Assembly (NCBI GenBank): GCA_023400405.1
Contig: JAEXFD010000063.1
Location: 1 to 64,000, forward strand
Source of the DNA: Pseudomonadota bacterium
GTDB taxonomy: Bacteria; Pseudomonadota; Alphaproteobacteria; Sphingomonadales; Sphingomonadaceae
DNA: 64,000 bases
Direction: 5' to 3'
The translations under genes were made by a program, and so were the position numbers. Shown piece by piece: positions 17,828 through 28,045 of this stretch. Under the pieces are notes generated by a model that was not told the origin of the DNA, did not search any database, and saw nothing but the letters and a program-made list of their open reading frames with translations. Each line of letters begins with the position of its first letter. Position 1 is the first letter of the stretch.

Positions 17828-19315
17828 TCATCGGACGGCGTAAAGCGCCGAAACTTTGTTGGACCAGATCAGGACGACGTCGGGCGCAAGCGCGGGCCGG
17901 GCGGGGAAATCCAGCGTCCAGACATAGCCGAACGTGCCGCGATCGAAGCTGTGGATCGCATCGTCGAAGCGCGTTGGCCGGTATTCGCAGCTTTCGGGAT
18001 AGACGAGCTGCGAGGGATCCGCCCGGAAGCGCCCGGTTTCCGGATGGCGCGCGCGTAGCAGCTGCTGCCCGGCAAGCACCCATTGGCCGTTCTCGAAGAT
18101 GTCGCGCCGCGCCAGCGCGATGCCGGCGATATGGCCCAGCCGGTCGCCATGCCAGGCCGAAGCGCAGGCCTCGTTGACCAGCACCAGCACCGCCGCGCCG
18201 CGCGGCAGATGCGGCACCACCGCCAGCGCGGCCTGCTGGGTCTGGGCGAAGAGCAGCATCGCGATGCTGGTGGTCACCATGCGCACCACGAAGAATCCCG
18301 TCGCCGCCAGCGCCAGCGCCGCCTCGATCCGGGACCGCCCCGGCTCGGGGCGAATCGCGATCAACGCCAGCGCCACCGCCGGCGCGAACATCCGCATGTC
18401 GACATAGGCGCCGCCCGCGAACAGCCGGGGCAGCGCCAGGAAGGCGATGAAGCACAGCGGCGCCGCCGTGCCGGTCAATCGATCGAAGCGCAGCCGCCGG
18501 TCGCGCAGCCCCGCCCAGATCAGGGCGAGGAGGATCGCGGTGCAGCCGACATCATACCATTTCCAGCGCTCGCGCAGCAGCGCCGAGACCCAGCTCGCCT
18601 TGGCTTTCCAGTCCCAGGCCACGCCCTCGCCTGCCGGGCCGATCATCAGCAGCGCCGGGCCGGCGAGCGGCAGGCACCATCCCGCCGCCTGTCCCATCGC
18701 CGCGAGCCGGCTTCGCCCCGCCTCGCGAGCGCGCACCCATTCGGCGGCGAAGGCCAGCAACCCGAACATCCCCCAGCCGAAGCTGTGCGCGATCCACAAG
18801 GCGAAACTGATCGGCACGAAGAGAGCGGCGCGCAGCCACGGCCGCCGCGCCATCGCCAGCCAGAGGAGCAGCGCATGCAGCGCCAGCCCGCCGGCCAGCA
18901 TGAAGTTCACAAAGCCGAGCTGGAAGGCATAGCCATAGACGAGGGGGAAGGCGAAGGGCGCGGCGGGCGACAATGCTCCGCCGGCGCGGCGCGAGAGCAG
19001 GATCAGCCCGCTCACCCAGAGCGGCGGGATCGCCAGCACCACCAGCTTCGTGGCCCGCTCCGCATCGAGCAGCGGGGCGAGCGCCTGGACGATCAGGTCG
19101 ACGCCGAGATTGCCGATCAGGCCCCATTCGAATTGCCAATGGCGCTGCAGATCGGCCGAGGATCGAATCGCGGCGGCGACATGATAGCGGCCGATATGGC
19201 CGGGAAGGTCGGCGAGCGGCGGCAGCGACGGCCAGAGCAAAGGCACGCACGAGCCCAGGATCGCGGCGAGCGCGAACCAGCGGGTCTCCCACCAACGCTT
19301 GGCGTCCGTCTGCAT
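17828..19315 (-). CDS. Polytopic membrane protein, paralogue of the downstream neighbour
   Basis: A 495-residue membrane protein with about 11 helices, homologous along its length to the gene at 15998-17782. It shares LLWPSLPPLADLPGHIGRYH, GNLGVDLIV, LGFVNFMLAGG and SFGWGMFGLLAF. Its first base overlaps the stop of the STT3-like gene upstream (TGATG), so the three genes are probably translated as one unit. A soluble C-terminal region contains a CEYRPTRFDDAIHSFDRGTFGYVWTLDFP stretch also seen in degenerate form in the paralogue. Role unknown; a lipid-linked sugar or glycan transfer step is a guess from the neighbouring GT-C-like gene. Confidence 0.82.
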   Translation of the reverse strand: MQTDAKRWWETRWFALAAILGSCVPLLWPSLPPLADLPGHIGRYHVAAAIRSSADLQRHWQFEWGLIGNLGVDLIVQALAPLLDAERATKLVVLAIPPLWVSGLILLSRRAGGALSPAAPFAFPLVYGYAFQLGFVNFMLAGGLALHALLLWLAMARRPWLRAALFVPISFALWIAHSFGWGMFGLLAFAAEWVRAREAGRSRLAAMGQAAGWCLPLAGPALLMIGPAGEGVAWDWKAKASWVSALLRERWKWYDVGCTAILLALIWAGLRDRRLRFDRLTGTAAPLCFIAFLALPRLFAGGAYVDMRMFAPAVALALIAIRPEPGRSRIEAALALAATGFFVVRMVTTSIAMLLFAQTQQAALAVVPHLPRGAAVLVLVNEACASAWHGDRLGHIAGIALARRDIFENGQWVLAGQQLLRARHPETGRFRADPSQLVYPESCEYRPTRFDDAIHSFDRGTFGYVWTLDFPARPALAPDVVLIWSNKVSALYAVR

Positions 19316-21027
19316 CAGTCGCGCGACACCAGGCGATAGAGTCGTGGCGCATCGCCGGCATCGACCGGCGCCAGCCAGGCCGGCACCGCGCCCGCGCGGA
19401 GCTGCGCGGCGAGGCTCTGCGCCCCGGCCCCGCCATCGACGAAACGATCGAGATCGCCGCGGCAGAAGGCGACGTAATCGACGCCCCAGCTTCGCGCGAT
19501 CGCCTCCGAAGCAGCAGGGTTGCCCATGAAGAAGTCGTACATCGCCCGATTCCCCCGATTGTTGCGATGATAAGGTGCGGCGACGACGCGGTGGCTCGTG
19601 CCGGCAATGGCATAGGCGCCGAGGTCCACCGGCGCGATCAGCCGGCCCGGCGGCAGCGCCGCGAGCCGGGCAAGCCCCTCAGGCCCGGTGCAATTCGCCC
19701 CGGGTGCTCCGCGCGCGGGGAACAGCCGCTCGGCGGCGATCGGATAGAGGATGCCGGTCGAAAGGATCCAGGCGCCCGCCAGCGCCAGCGCGCCGCGCAG
19801 CCGCGCCGCACCGATCAGCACCGAAAGCCCCGGTGCCGCGAGCAGCGCGCCGGCATAGGCCCCGCGCAATTGCATCAGCGTGACCGCGAAGGCGGCGATC
19901 AGGAAGGCGACGACGATCCACCAGCCCTCCTCGCGCCGGCGCCAGGCGATCGCGGCAGTGACGCCCAGCCCGACCGCCGCTAGGCCGCCATAGGCCAGCG
20001 CATTGGCCGGCGGCGCCCCGAACAGCGGCTGCGCCTCACCGACGCGCGCGAGCCACGCACGGGCCAACACCGGATCGACTGCGCCATAGGGATCGAGGCA
20101 ATCGGCTCCCAGCAGGATCGCAAGCACCACCACCCCGCATGCCGCCAGCCCCGCCGCCACGAAGCGCGAACGGCGGGTGAAGCGCCCCGCCATCCCGAAC
20201 AGGGCCAGCGCAAGCGGCGCGAACGACGCGGGCTCCACGACCCGCCAGAGTTTTCCGGTGAAGCCGTCGCACGACGGATAGGCCCAGCCACTCGTGCGAA
20301 AGACCACAGCGACACCCGACAAGGCGAGCGGAAGTGCGATTCCGAGCCCGAACAGCCGCGCCTGTGCCCCCGGGCGCTCGAATACCCAAAGCAGGACGAC
20401 CGCCGCCCCGCCAACGGCAAGCAGCGGCGCGGTCTCCAGTCCGATCACCAGCGAAGCCGCGATCGCCAGGGACGCTACGGCCCCGTCGCGGAAGCGCCCC
20501 GTGCCGATCAGGGCACGCAGCAGCACCAGTACAAGCAGCAGCTGCAATCCGTGATGGTCGATCCGCCCGGGCAGGAACACGCTCGTCGCCGGATAGGCGA
20601 GCCCGGCGACCAGGATCGCCGTGAATGCCGGCGCCCCCAGCCGCCGAGCGACCTCGCCGGTCAGCGTCAAGGCGCCCGCAAACAGCATCGCCGGCCAGGC
20701 GATCAGTGCGGCCAGCGTCGCGGCATGTTCGCCGATGACCGGCGTCAGCGCAGCGATGATCGCGCCCGGCACCAGGTCCGGCAGCCGCGACCAGTGCATC
20801 TCCAGCCCCGGCGGCGCGCCCAGCCGGTGCTGGGCCAGGTCGGCGAACGCCTGTCCGCCCAGCCAGTCGCGGATCTGCTGGAGCCGCATTGCATCGTCGG
20901 TGTCGGGCAAGTGCAGCCGCGACAGGTCGCCCCAATCGCGCAGCACCCAGCCGAGGCTCAGCACGCCCGCCAGCAGGATCGCGAGCAACGGCTCGCGCCA
21001 ACGGACAAAGGATGTGCGCGCAGCCAT
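19315..21027 (-). CDS. STT3/GT-C-like membrane glycosyltransferase candidate
   Basis: A 570-residue polytopic membrane protein. After the first helix it has the motif DTDDAMRLQQIRDWLGGQ followed by MHWSRLPDLVPG, and later GRIDHHGLQLLLVL. Acidic residues in the first periplasmic loop (here D-x-D-D) and a later DHH motif are hallmarks of GT-C enzymes such as STT3/PglB and related sphingomonad proteins. About 12-13 helices are visible. The gene follows argG on the same strand and overlaps the next membrane gene by one base. Donor, acceptor and even enzymatic activity are inference. Confidence 0.78.
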   Translation of the reverse strand: MAARTSFVRWREPLLAILLAGVLSLGWVLRDWGDLSRLHLPDTDDAMRLQQIRDWLGGQAFADLAQHRLGAPPGLEMHWSRLPDLVPGAIIAALTPVIGEHAATLAALIAWPAMLFAGALTLTGEVARRLGAPAFTAILVAGLAYPATSVFLPGRIDHHGLQLLLVLVLLRALIGTGRFRDGAVASLAIAASLVIGLETAPLLAVGGAAVVLLWVFERPGAQARLFGLGIALPLALSGVAVVFRTSGWAYPSCDGFTGKLWRVVEPASFAPLALALFGMAGRFTRRSRFVAAGLAACGVVVLAILLGADCLDPYGAVDPVLARAWLARVGEAQPLFGAPPANALAYGGLAAVGLGVTAAIAWRRREEGWWIVVAFLIAAFAVTLMQLRGAYAGALLAAPGLSVLIGAARLRGALALAGAWILSTGILYPIAAERLFPARGAPGANCTGPEGLARLAALPPGRLIAPVDLGAYAIAGTSHRVVAAPYHRNNRGNRAMYDFFMGNPAASEAIARSWGVDYVAFCRGDLDRFVDGGAGAQSLAAQLRAGAVPAWLAPVDAGDAPRLYRLVSRD

Positions 21028-21030
21028 GCG

Positions 21031-21061
21031 CCCGGGTTAACCGACTATGGTTAAACCCGGG
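21031..21061. terminator. Hairpin between argG and the STT3-like gene
   Basis: CCCGGGTTAACC (21031-21042) pairs with GGTTAAACCCGGG (21049-21061) with one bulged base and a 6-base loop. It lies downstream of argG and only three bases before the start codon of the next gene on the same strand. It has no U-tract, so it may act as a pause or attenuator or mask the ribosome-binding site rather than as a classical terminator. Confidence 0.6.
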
Positions 21062-21072
21062 TTAGGAGCAGG

Positions 21073-22290
<1,218 letters not shown>

Positions 22291-22366
22291 GGGCGACTCC
22301 AAGGGGACGGGAAACGGCGTGCGCTCTAGGGTCCACGCGCCGCTTCCGCAACCTTTGCCGCGTCCC

Positions 22367-22448
22367 GTCGCCCCAGCGAAGGCTGGGGCCTCCGCCGCGA
22401 GCCTCTCGGCTTACTGCAAGAGACGCCAGCCTGCGCTGGCATGACGAA
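22367..22448. repeat. Palindromic repeat family C, copy 1
   Basis: Short repeat with CCCCAGCGAAGGCTGGGGCCTC at one end and GCCAGCCTGCGCTGGCATGACG at the other; each end can form its own hairpin and the two pair with each other. A related copy is at 35431-35513. It occupies most of the gap between argG and the cyclopropane-fatty-acid synthase gene and may end the transcript of the latter. Confidence 0.7.
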
Positions 22449-22460
22449 CCGTTCGTACGC

Positions 22461-23717
22461 TTATCCGACCTGACGCAGCGGCTCCGCCGTCGCCTCGCCG
22501 CGCAGCGCCCGTTCGTCCTCGATCATATAATCGCGGGTCAGCGGTAGCGCGTGGCGCGAGCGGGAGAATTGCAGCTGGTAGTTGACCAGCCCGCCATATT
22601 CGAAGCTCACGAAGCAGCCGGCGAGATAGAAGCACCACATCCGGTAGAAGCGCTCGTCATAGAGCGCCACGATCGCCTCGCGGGCTGCCACGGTGCGGTC
22701 GTACCAGTGCTTCAGCGTCTTGGCATAATGGAGGCGCAGGACCTCCACGTCAGTCATGAAGTAGCGCAGCCCCTCATAGCCCTTGGCGATCTCCGACAGC
22801 GCGGGGATGTAACCGCCGGGAAAGATATATTTGAGCGTGAACGCATCGGTCACGCCCGGCCCGCCGGCGCGGCCGATCGTGTGGAGCAGCATCACGCCTT
22901 CGGGCGTCAGCAACTCGCGCACCTTGCGGAAGAAGGTGCGGTAATGCGGCGTGCCGACATGCTCGAACATGCCGACCGAGACGATCCGGTCGAACTGGCC
23001 GGCAACGTTGCGATAGTCGATCAGCTCGAAGCGCACCTTGTCGGCCACACCCGCCGCTTCGGCGCGCTGGCGGGCGACCTTGAGTTGCTCTTCGGAAAGC
23101 GTGACGCCCAGCACTTCAGCGCCGGTCGTGGCATGGATGTATAGCGCCATCCCGCCCCAGCCGCAGCCGATGTCGAGAACCTTCATGCCCGGTTCGATCG
23201 CGAGCTTGGCGACGATATGCGCCTTCTTGTCGGCCTGGGCCTGTTCCAGGCTCACGCCGGCCTCGCGAAAATAGGCGCAGCTATATTGGCGGTCGGTGTC
23301 GAGGAAGAGGTCGTAGAGCTTGCCCGAGAGATCGTAATGATGCGCGACGTTCTGCTTCGATCGCCGCTCCATGTTGATCCGGCCGATGCGGAACAGCAGC
23401 TTGTCGAGCACCTTCTTGCCCATGCTCGGGAACAGGACATTGGTGTTGTCCTCCCAGCGATTGTTGGTGGCGAACAGCACGACCAGGTCGAGGATGTCGC
23501 CCTGATCGAGCGTCAGATTGCCGTCCATATAGGCTTCGGCCGCGCCCAGCGACGGGTCGCGCAGGATCTGCCGGACGGCGCCCTTGGCGAGGCGCATGGT
23601 CACCGGCTTGAACTCGGGGTCCGGCGTCCCGAACCGGGCTTCGCGACCATCGGAATGAATGACGGTGAGTTCTCCGCGCTTCACTGCGCGTGCGAGAAAG
23701 CGATCGATCAACGCCAT
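22461..23717 (-). CDS. cfa: Cyclopropane-fatty-acyl-phospholipid synthase family protein
   Basis: A 418-residue SAM-dependent methyltransferase of the Cfa family, which methylenates double bonds of membrane phospholipid acyl chains. An N-terminal lipid-binding-like domain (GAAEAYMDGNLTLDQGD) precedes the Rossmann domain with motif I VLDIGCGWGGMALY near residue 177 and VTLSEEQL. The family segments NVAHHYDLSGKLYDLFLD, YSCAYF and FPGGYIPALSEI are present. It is slightly longer than E. coli Cfa (382 residues). Sphingomonads often carry several Cfa paralogues, so the exact substrate is open. Confidence 0.92.
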   Translation of the reverse strand: MALIDRFLARAVKRGELTVIHSDGREARFGTPDPEFKPVTMRLAKGAVRQILRDPSLGAAEAYMDGNLTLDQGDILDLVVLFATNNRWEDNTNVLFPSMGKKVLDKLLFRIGRINMERRSKQNVAHHYDLSGKLYDLFLDTDRQYSCAYFREAGVSLEQAQADKKAHIVAKLAIEPGMKVLDIGCGWGGMALYIHATTGAEVLGVTLSEEQLKVARQRAEAAGVADKVRFELIDYRNVAGQFDRIVSVGMFEHVGTPHYRTFFRKVRELLTPEGVMLLHTIGRAGGPGVTDAFTLKYIFPGGYIPALSEIAKGYEGLRYFMTDVEVLRLHYAKTLKHWYDRTVAAREAIVALYDERFYRMWCFYLAGCFVSFEYGGLVNYQLQFSRSRHALPLTRDYMIEDERALRGEATAEPLRQVG

Positions 23718-23853
23718 GCCGGGTCAGGTCTCCAAATTCTTCGGGCCCCCGCCCATCCCCAGCACCTTAGGCGCACTACCGATTTCCGCAAGATTTCCGC
23801 AGGTGCGAAGGATGGTTCAGGTTGCGCCTGTCCGCGCATTTTCACAAAGCAAG

Positions 23854-24588
23854 CTATATCCCGGCATACCATTCATAGCCGGCGATATCCTCCCAGAAGC
23901 CGCCCTTTCCGCGCCCGATCCCGGCCAGGCTTTCCACCGCCTCGATCCGCATCAGATATTTGGCCTGCTTGTAGCCGAGCTGCCGCTCGACCCGCAGCCG
24001 CACCGGCGCGCCATGGCCGACGCTCAGGTAAGCGTCGTTCATCGCCCAGGCGAGGATCGTCTGCGGATGGAAGGCATCGACCAGGTCGATCGACTCATAA
24101 TAGGGGATGCCGCGCCCCAGCCGGTCGGCGCAGTGGAAAACGATGTAGCGTGCCCTGGGGCCGAGCCCGGCGGCGGCGAGCACCGTCTCCAGCCGCGGCC
24201 CCTGCCATTTGCCGATGGCGCTCCATCCTTCCACGCAATCGTGCCGCGTCACCTGCGCCCGCTGCGGCATCGCCTGGAGCTGGGCGAGGCTCAGCGAGAG
24301 CGGCCGCGCCACCAGCCCGTCCACCTGCAGCCGCCAGTCGCGAAAGCGGTTCGCCGCCAGCGCATTATATTCCGCGGTATCGGGATTGGCGGTGCCGTTG
24401 GTGCGGAAGCGCGGGCTCATCTGGTCGGTGCGGAATTCGTGCGCCAGCGCCGCGCGCCCGGTGACGCTGCGCTGGAGGAAGCGATGCGCCTCGTCGGCGT
24501 TCATCAGCAGCGGGCTGCCGGTCCAGCGGTCGCATCCCGCGAGCAGCCCCGCGCCCGCCCCCACGATCAGCGTGCGCCGCGCGATCAT
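23854..24588 (-). CDS. Molybdopterin-dependent oxidoreductase of the sulfite oxidase/MsrP family
   Basis: A 244-residue protein of the oxidoreductase molybdopterin-binding family (PF00174). The Mo-ligating cysteine is in TRHDCVEGWSAIGKWQG, and a C-terminal YKQAKYLMRIEAVE segment completes the domain. The N-terminus has a short signal region (MIARRTLIVGAGAGLLAGC) with a possible lipobox cysteine, so it may be a periplasmic lipoprotein. The start overlaps the stop of the cytochrome gene (ATGA). The pair resembles MsrP-MsrQ sulfoxide reductase or a sulfite-dehydrogenase-like complex. The partner is a b561-type cytochrome, so the substrate is undecided. Confidence 0.86.
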   Translation of the reverse strand: MIARRTLIVGAGAGLLAGCDRWTGSPLLMNADEAHRFLQRSVTGRAALAHEFRTDQMSPRFRTNGTANPDTAEYNALAANRFRDWRLQVDGLVARPLSLSLAQLQAMPQRAQVTRHDCVEGWSAIGKWQGPRLETVLAAAGLGPRARYIVFHCADRLGRGIPYYESIDLVDAFHPQTILAWAMNDAYLSVGHGAPVRLRVERQLGYKQAKYLMRIEAVESLAGIGRGKGGFWEDIAGYEWYAGI

Positions 24589-25259
24589 GCGGGCACCTTC
24601 CACCAGCCGGTGATCATCGATCGTGTCTCGTTGAGCGCGCCGGCCAGGATCACCAGCGCCAGGTGCACCACCAGGAACAGGCTGGTCAGCCCCATCGCGA
24701 TGAAGTGCAGCGAGCGCGCCGATTGCCGCCCGCCAAACAGGTCGCTCAGCCACGGCCACATCCCCGGCGACAGCGCAAGCCCGGTGAGGATCAATAGCGG
24801 CAACAGCACGAACACCATGCCGGCATAAGCCAGCTTCTGGAAGATGTTGTAGACGCGCGGGTCTGCGGGATCGTGGAAGCGCATCGCCCAATGCTCGCGC
24901 GCATCCCTGGCGAGATGCCCCGGCGCCAGCTCGCGCGCGCGGATGCGGAGGTCGCGGCGGAAATGGCCGTTGATCAGGCTCCAGATCATATGCCCCGCCA
25001 GCCCGAAGCCAAGCACAAGCGCGAAGGCGAGGTGCCAGTGCCGCGCCCCCGCCAGGTCGTAGTGGGAGGGCAGGGTCAGCCAGCCCGGCCAGCGCGGCAA
25101 AATGAGCCAGGCATGGTCGAAATTGGCGCCATATTGCCCCCAATAGAGCCGGGGATGCGCGTTGAAGATCATCAGCCCGCTCGGGATCATCACCAGCACC
25201 GCGACCGCGTTGATCCAGTGCCAGATGCGCGTGGAGAGCCGGTGGCGATAGACCTGCAT
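24585..25259 (-). CDS. Cytochrome b561/thiosulfate-reductase-type di-haem membrane subunit
   Basis: A 224-residue membrane protein with about five helices. Histidines placed for haem ligation are H7 and H15 (YRHRLSTRIWHWINA), H98 and H110-type positions (ARHWHLAFALVLGFGLAGHMIWS) and H185-H199-type positions (SARSLHFIAMGLTSLFLVVHLAL). This pattern is the prokaryotic cytochrome b561 / Ni-hydrogenase cytochrome family. It would pass electrons between the quinone pool and the periplasmic molybdoenzyme encoded immediately downstream, whose start it overlaps. Confidence 0.87.
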   Translation of the reverse strand: MQVYRHRLSTRIWHWINAVAVLVMIPSGLMIFNAHPRLYWGQYGANFDHAWLILPRWPGWLTLPSHYDLAGARHWHLAFALVLGFGLAGHMIWSLINGHFRRDLRIRARELAPGHLARDAREHWAMRFHDPADPRVYNIFQKLAYAGMVFVLLPLLILTGLALSPGMWPWLSDLFGGRQSARSLHFIAMGLTSLFLVVHLALVILAGALNETRSMITGWWKVPA

Positions 25260-25276
25260 CGCGTCACTCTAGCCGA

Positions 25277-26038
25277 TTATCCGTACGCGCGCACGAAGAA
25301 GACGATCGTCGTCGCCCCGGTGACCAACAGCGTCCAGCCGCGCACCAGCCCGTGCGGCAGCCGCTTGCCGAGCTCGGCGCCCAGCCAGCCGCCGAGCACG
25401 CCGCCGATCAGCATCGGCAGGCAGGCGAGCCAGCGCACCATGCCGAACCCGACGAACACCAGCGCCGCCGCCGCATTCGCCACCGCGAGCATCAGCGTGC
25501 GGATCGAGAACAGCGAGCGCGGGTCCGCCCCCGCGAGCAGGCCATAGACCGCGGTGGTGATCAGCCCCACGCCCCCGCCGAAATAGCCGCCATAGACGCC
25601 GAGCAGCGCCTGGGTGACCATCAGCGTCCGCGCCCCGATCGTCACCCGCGCCCGCAGCCAGTCCGAAGCCGGCCGCCCGGCCAGCATCGCGACGAAGGCG
25701 AACAGCAGCAGCCAGGGGATGATCAGGTCGAACGCCCGGGTCAGGGTCAGTACGAGCAGCAGGCTGCCGATCAATCCGCCGGCAAAGGTGATCCCGGCCA
25801 GCACCCGCACCCCCAGCCCGCCCACCGGCGCCAGCTCGCCGCGATAGGCAAAGGCGCTCGTCCCCGCGCCGGGAAGCAGCGCCACGTTCGAAGTGGCGTT
25901 GGCGATGTTGGCGGGCAGCCCCAGCCCGATCAGCGCCGGCAGCGTTGCGAAGGTGCCGCCTCCGGCAAGCGCATTCATCGCGCCGCCAAGCGTCCCGGCG
26001 ACCAGTGCCAGCATAAGATGCGCCGTGTCCAACCACAT
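25277..26038 (-). CDS. TauE/SafE-family permease
   Basis: A 253-residue polytopic protein with two TauE/SafE signatures (GGAMNALAGGGTFATLPALIGLGL and GVYGGYFGGGVGLITTAVYGLL). The ATG at 26038 begins the first helix cleanly and has a GGAG upstream; an in-frame ATG at 26089 would add a non-membrane leader. It is 17 bases upstream of the molybdoenzyme pair on the same strand. If that pair acts on a sulfur anion, this could be its exporter; that is inference. Confidence 0.85.
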   Translation of the reverse strand: MWLDTAHLMLALVAGTLGGAMNALAGGGTFATLPALIGLGLPANIANATSNVALLPGAGTSAFAYRGELAPVGGLGVRVLAGITFAGGLIGSLLLVLTLTRAFDLIIPWLLLFAFVAMLAGRPASDWLRARVTIGARTLMVTQALLGVYGGYFGGGVGLITTAVYGLLAGADPRSLFSIRTLMLAVANAAAALVFVGFGMVRWLACLPMLIGGVLGGWLGAELGKRLPHGLVRGWTLLVTGATTIVFFVRAYG

Positions 26039-26193
26039 TGCTCCGTTCGCCGCGCTCCCGCCAAAGGTTACGGAGCTGCTCGCGTCCAAGTCGCTTCAAA
26101 GGGCGGCTTGCCCCGCGACGGTGCTGGCGGTCAACGCCACAATGCTTCCTTAAGCGCATCACCCTATCCTCGCCTGGATCAAGGAGCACATCG

Positions 26194-26778
26194 ATGATCT
26201 CACCGACGATCCTAGCCGTCACCCTGTTGCTCACTCCAAACGCGGCGCCTCAGTCGCGCGGCGCTCTCGACGCCCCGGCGGAAGTCGCCCGGCTCTCGAC
26301 ATCCGCCTGCTACGCGATCGCGAACGGGACCTTGCAGATGCCTGACGGGCCGGCTTCCGAGCCCATGCTCAACAGGCTGGGCCTCGCATTCGGGGTCCCG
26401 AGCGACGCGACGAAGCAGGGACCGGTGCTGACCACCCTGATCTCCCGCGCGACGCTCGGTTCCGAGACCTTGTCTGACGGCCAGATCCTGTTTGCCGATG
26501 GCGGCGCCAGAGGGTGCCGGATCATCTTGCTCGGCGAGAAGCGCACCGGCCAGACCGATCTGGTGGCGGACGCTCTTGCCGAAGGCGGAAGGCGCGCGGT
26601 CCCATCAATGACGGTCACGCGCGGTGCCATCGAACGCCGGGCCTTCCTTCGGCGCGATACGGCGACCGCACCCTATCTGCTCAACCTGATGACCGTGCTC
26701 GACCAGCCGGGGCGACTGCGGCTGTTCACTACCGTCGCGCGCATTCCGCCCAACGTGACCCTGCCCGCCGGCTATTGA
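26194..26778 (+). CDS. Hypothetical secreted protein
   Basis: A 194-residue protein beginning MISPTILAVTLLLTPNAAPQ, a short signal peptide, with a strong AAGGAG ribosome-binding site 8 bases upstream. The mature part has two cysteines (in TSACYAI and ARGCRII) that may form a disulfide. I recognise no domain. It stands alone, divergent from the TauE gene and convergent with rlmN, whose end is 3 bases away. Confidence 0.7.
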   Translation: MISPTILAVTLLLTPNAAPQSRGALDAPAEVARLSTSACYAIANGTLQMPDGPASEPMLNRLGLAFGVPSDATKQGPVLTTLISRATLGSETLSDGQILFADGGARGCRIILLGEKRTGQTDLVADALAEGGRRAVPSMTVTRGAIERRAFLRRDTATAPYLLNLMTVLDQPGRLRLFTTVARIPPNVTLPAGY

Positions 26779-26781
26779 GCC

Positions 26782-28041
26782 TCAGCCCAGCGCCGCCATC
26801 TTCTCCTCGGCCTCGCGGTCCATCTGCGCCCGCGATTTCTTCTCCGCCGCGGTCTTCAGCTGCCCGCAGGCCGCATCGATGTCGCGGCCGCGCGGGGTGC
26901 GGACCGGGGCGGAGATGCCCGCCTCGAACACGATGTTAGAAAAGGCGCGCACGCGCTCGGGCGTTGAGGTGTCGTAGGGCGCGCCGGGCCAGGGATTGAA
27001 CGGGATCAGGTTCACCTTGGCCGGAAGCCGGTATTTGCGCAGCAGCCGGACGAGCTCGTGCGCATCTTCGTCGCTGTCGTTCTTGTCCTTCAGCATCACA
27101 TATTCGAAGGTGATGCGCCGGGCATTGTTGGCGCCCGGATAATCGGCACAGGCCTGGAGCAGTTCCTCGATGCCGTATTTCCGGTTGAGCGGCACGATCT
27201 CGTCGCGGATCTCCTTGGTCACCGCGTGCAGCGAGACCGCGAGGTTCACCCCGATCTCCTCGCCCGCGCGCGCCATCATCGGCACCACGCCGCTGGTCGA
27301 CAGGGTGATCCGCCGCTTCGACAGCGCCAGGCCGTCGCCGTCCATCACGATCGCCAGCCCATCGCGGACATTGTCGAAATTATAGAGCGGCTCGCCCATC
27401 CCCATCATCACGATGTTGGTGAGCATCCGCCCCTCGGGCTGGCTCGGCCATTCGCCGAGCGAATCGCGCGCCAGCATCACTTGGCCGACGATCTCGCCTG
27501 CGGTCAGGTTGCGCACCAGCCGCATCGTGCCGGTATGGCAGAAGCGGCAGTTGAGCGTGCAGCCGACCTGGCTCGAGACGCACAACGTCCCCCGATCGGC
27601 ATCGGGGATGAACACCATTTCGTAATCCTGGCCGTCGGGCGAGCGGAGCAGCCATTTGCGCGTGCCGTCGCTGGAGACCTGCGCCTCGATCACCTCCGGC
27701 CGGCCGATCACGAAACGCTCGGCCAGCCAGGGATGCTGCGCCTTGGCGATATCGGTCATCGCCGAGAATTCGGTGGCGCCGCGATTGTAGATCCAGTGCC
27801 AGATCTGCTTGGCGCGCAGCTTGGCCTGTTTGGGCTCGAGCCCCGCCTCGGCCAGCACCGCGCGCAGCTGATCCCGGGAAAGCCCGATCAGGTCGACGCG
27901 GCCGTCTTCGCGCGCCACTTCGGGGCGCGGCACGGGCACGGGATCGATGTGCCCCGGAATGGGCATAGGTTCGATGTGCCCGTGAACGGGCGGGGGCGCG
28001 GCCGAAGCTGTCTGCATGGCTGCGCACATAGTCGATTTCAT
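26782..28041 (-). CDS. rlmN: Dual-specificity rRNA/tRNA adenine-C2 methyltransferase RlmN
   Basis: A radical-SAM methyltransferase that makes m2A2503 in 23S rRNA and m2A37 in some tRNAs. The iron-sulfur motif C-x3-C-x2-C is CTLNCRFCHTG near residues 160-170. The methylated cysteine lies in the C-terminal TPRGRDIDAACGQL segment, and GEPLYNFDNV is the SAM-binding element. The full reading is 419 residues. In-frame ATGs at 28029 and 28017 are plausible starts, and the first 45 residues contain a proline-rich HGHIEPMPIPGHIDPVPVP stretch of unknown role. The 28041 start is 4 bases after the stop of the NAD-binding protein gene. Confidence 0.95.
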   Translation of the reverse strand: MKSTMCAAMQTASAAPPPVHGHIEPMPIPGHIDPVPVPRPEVAREDGRVDLIGLSRDQLRAVLAEAGLEPKQAKLRAKQIWHWIYNRGATEFSAMTDIAKAQHPWLAERFVIGRPEVIEAQVSSDGTRKWLLRSPDGQDYEMVFIPDADRGTLCVSSQVGCTLNCRFCHTGTMRLVRNLTAGEIVGQVMLARDSLGEWPSQPEGRMLTNIVMMGMGEPLYNFDNVRDGLAIVMDGDGLALSKRRITLSTSGVVPMMARAGEEIGVNLAVSLHAVTKEIRDEIVPLNRKYGIEELLQACADYPGANNARRITFEYVMLKDKNDSDEDAHELVRLLRKYRLPAKVNLIPFNPWPGAPYDTSTPERVRAFSNIVFEAGISAPVRTPRGRDIDAACGQLKTAAEKKSRAQMDREAEEKMAALG

Positions 28042-28045
28042 GCGG

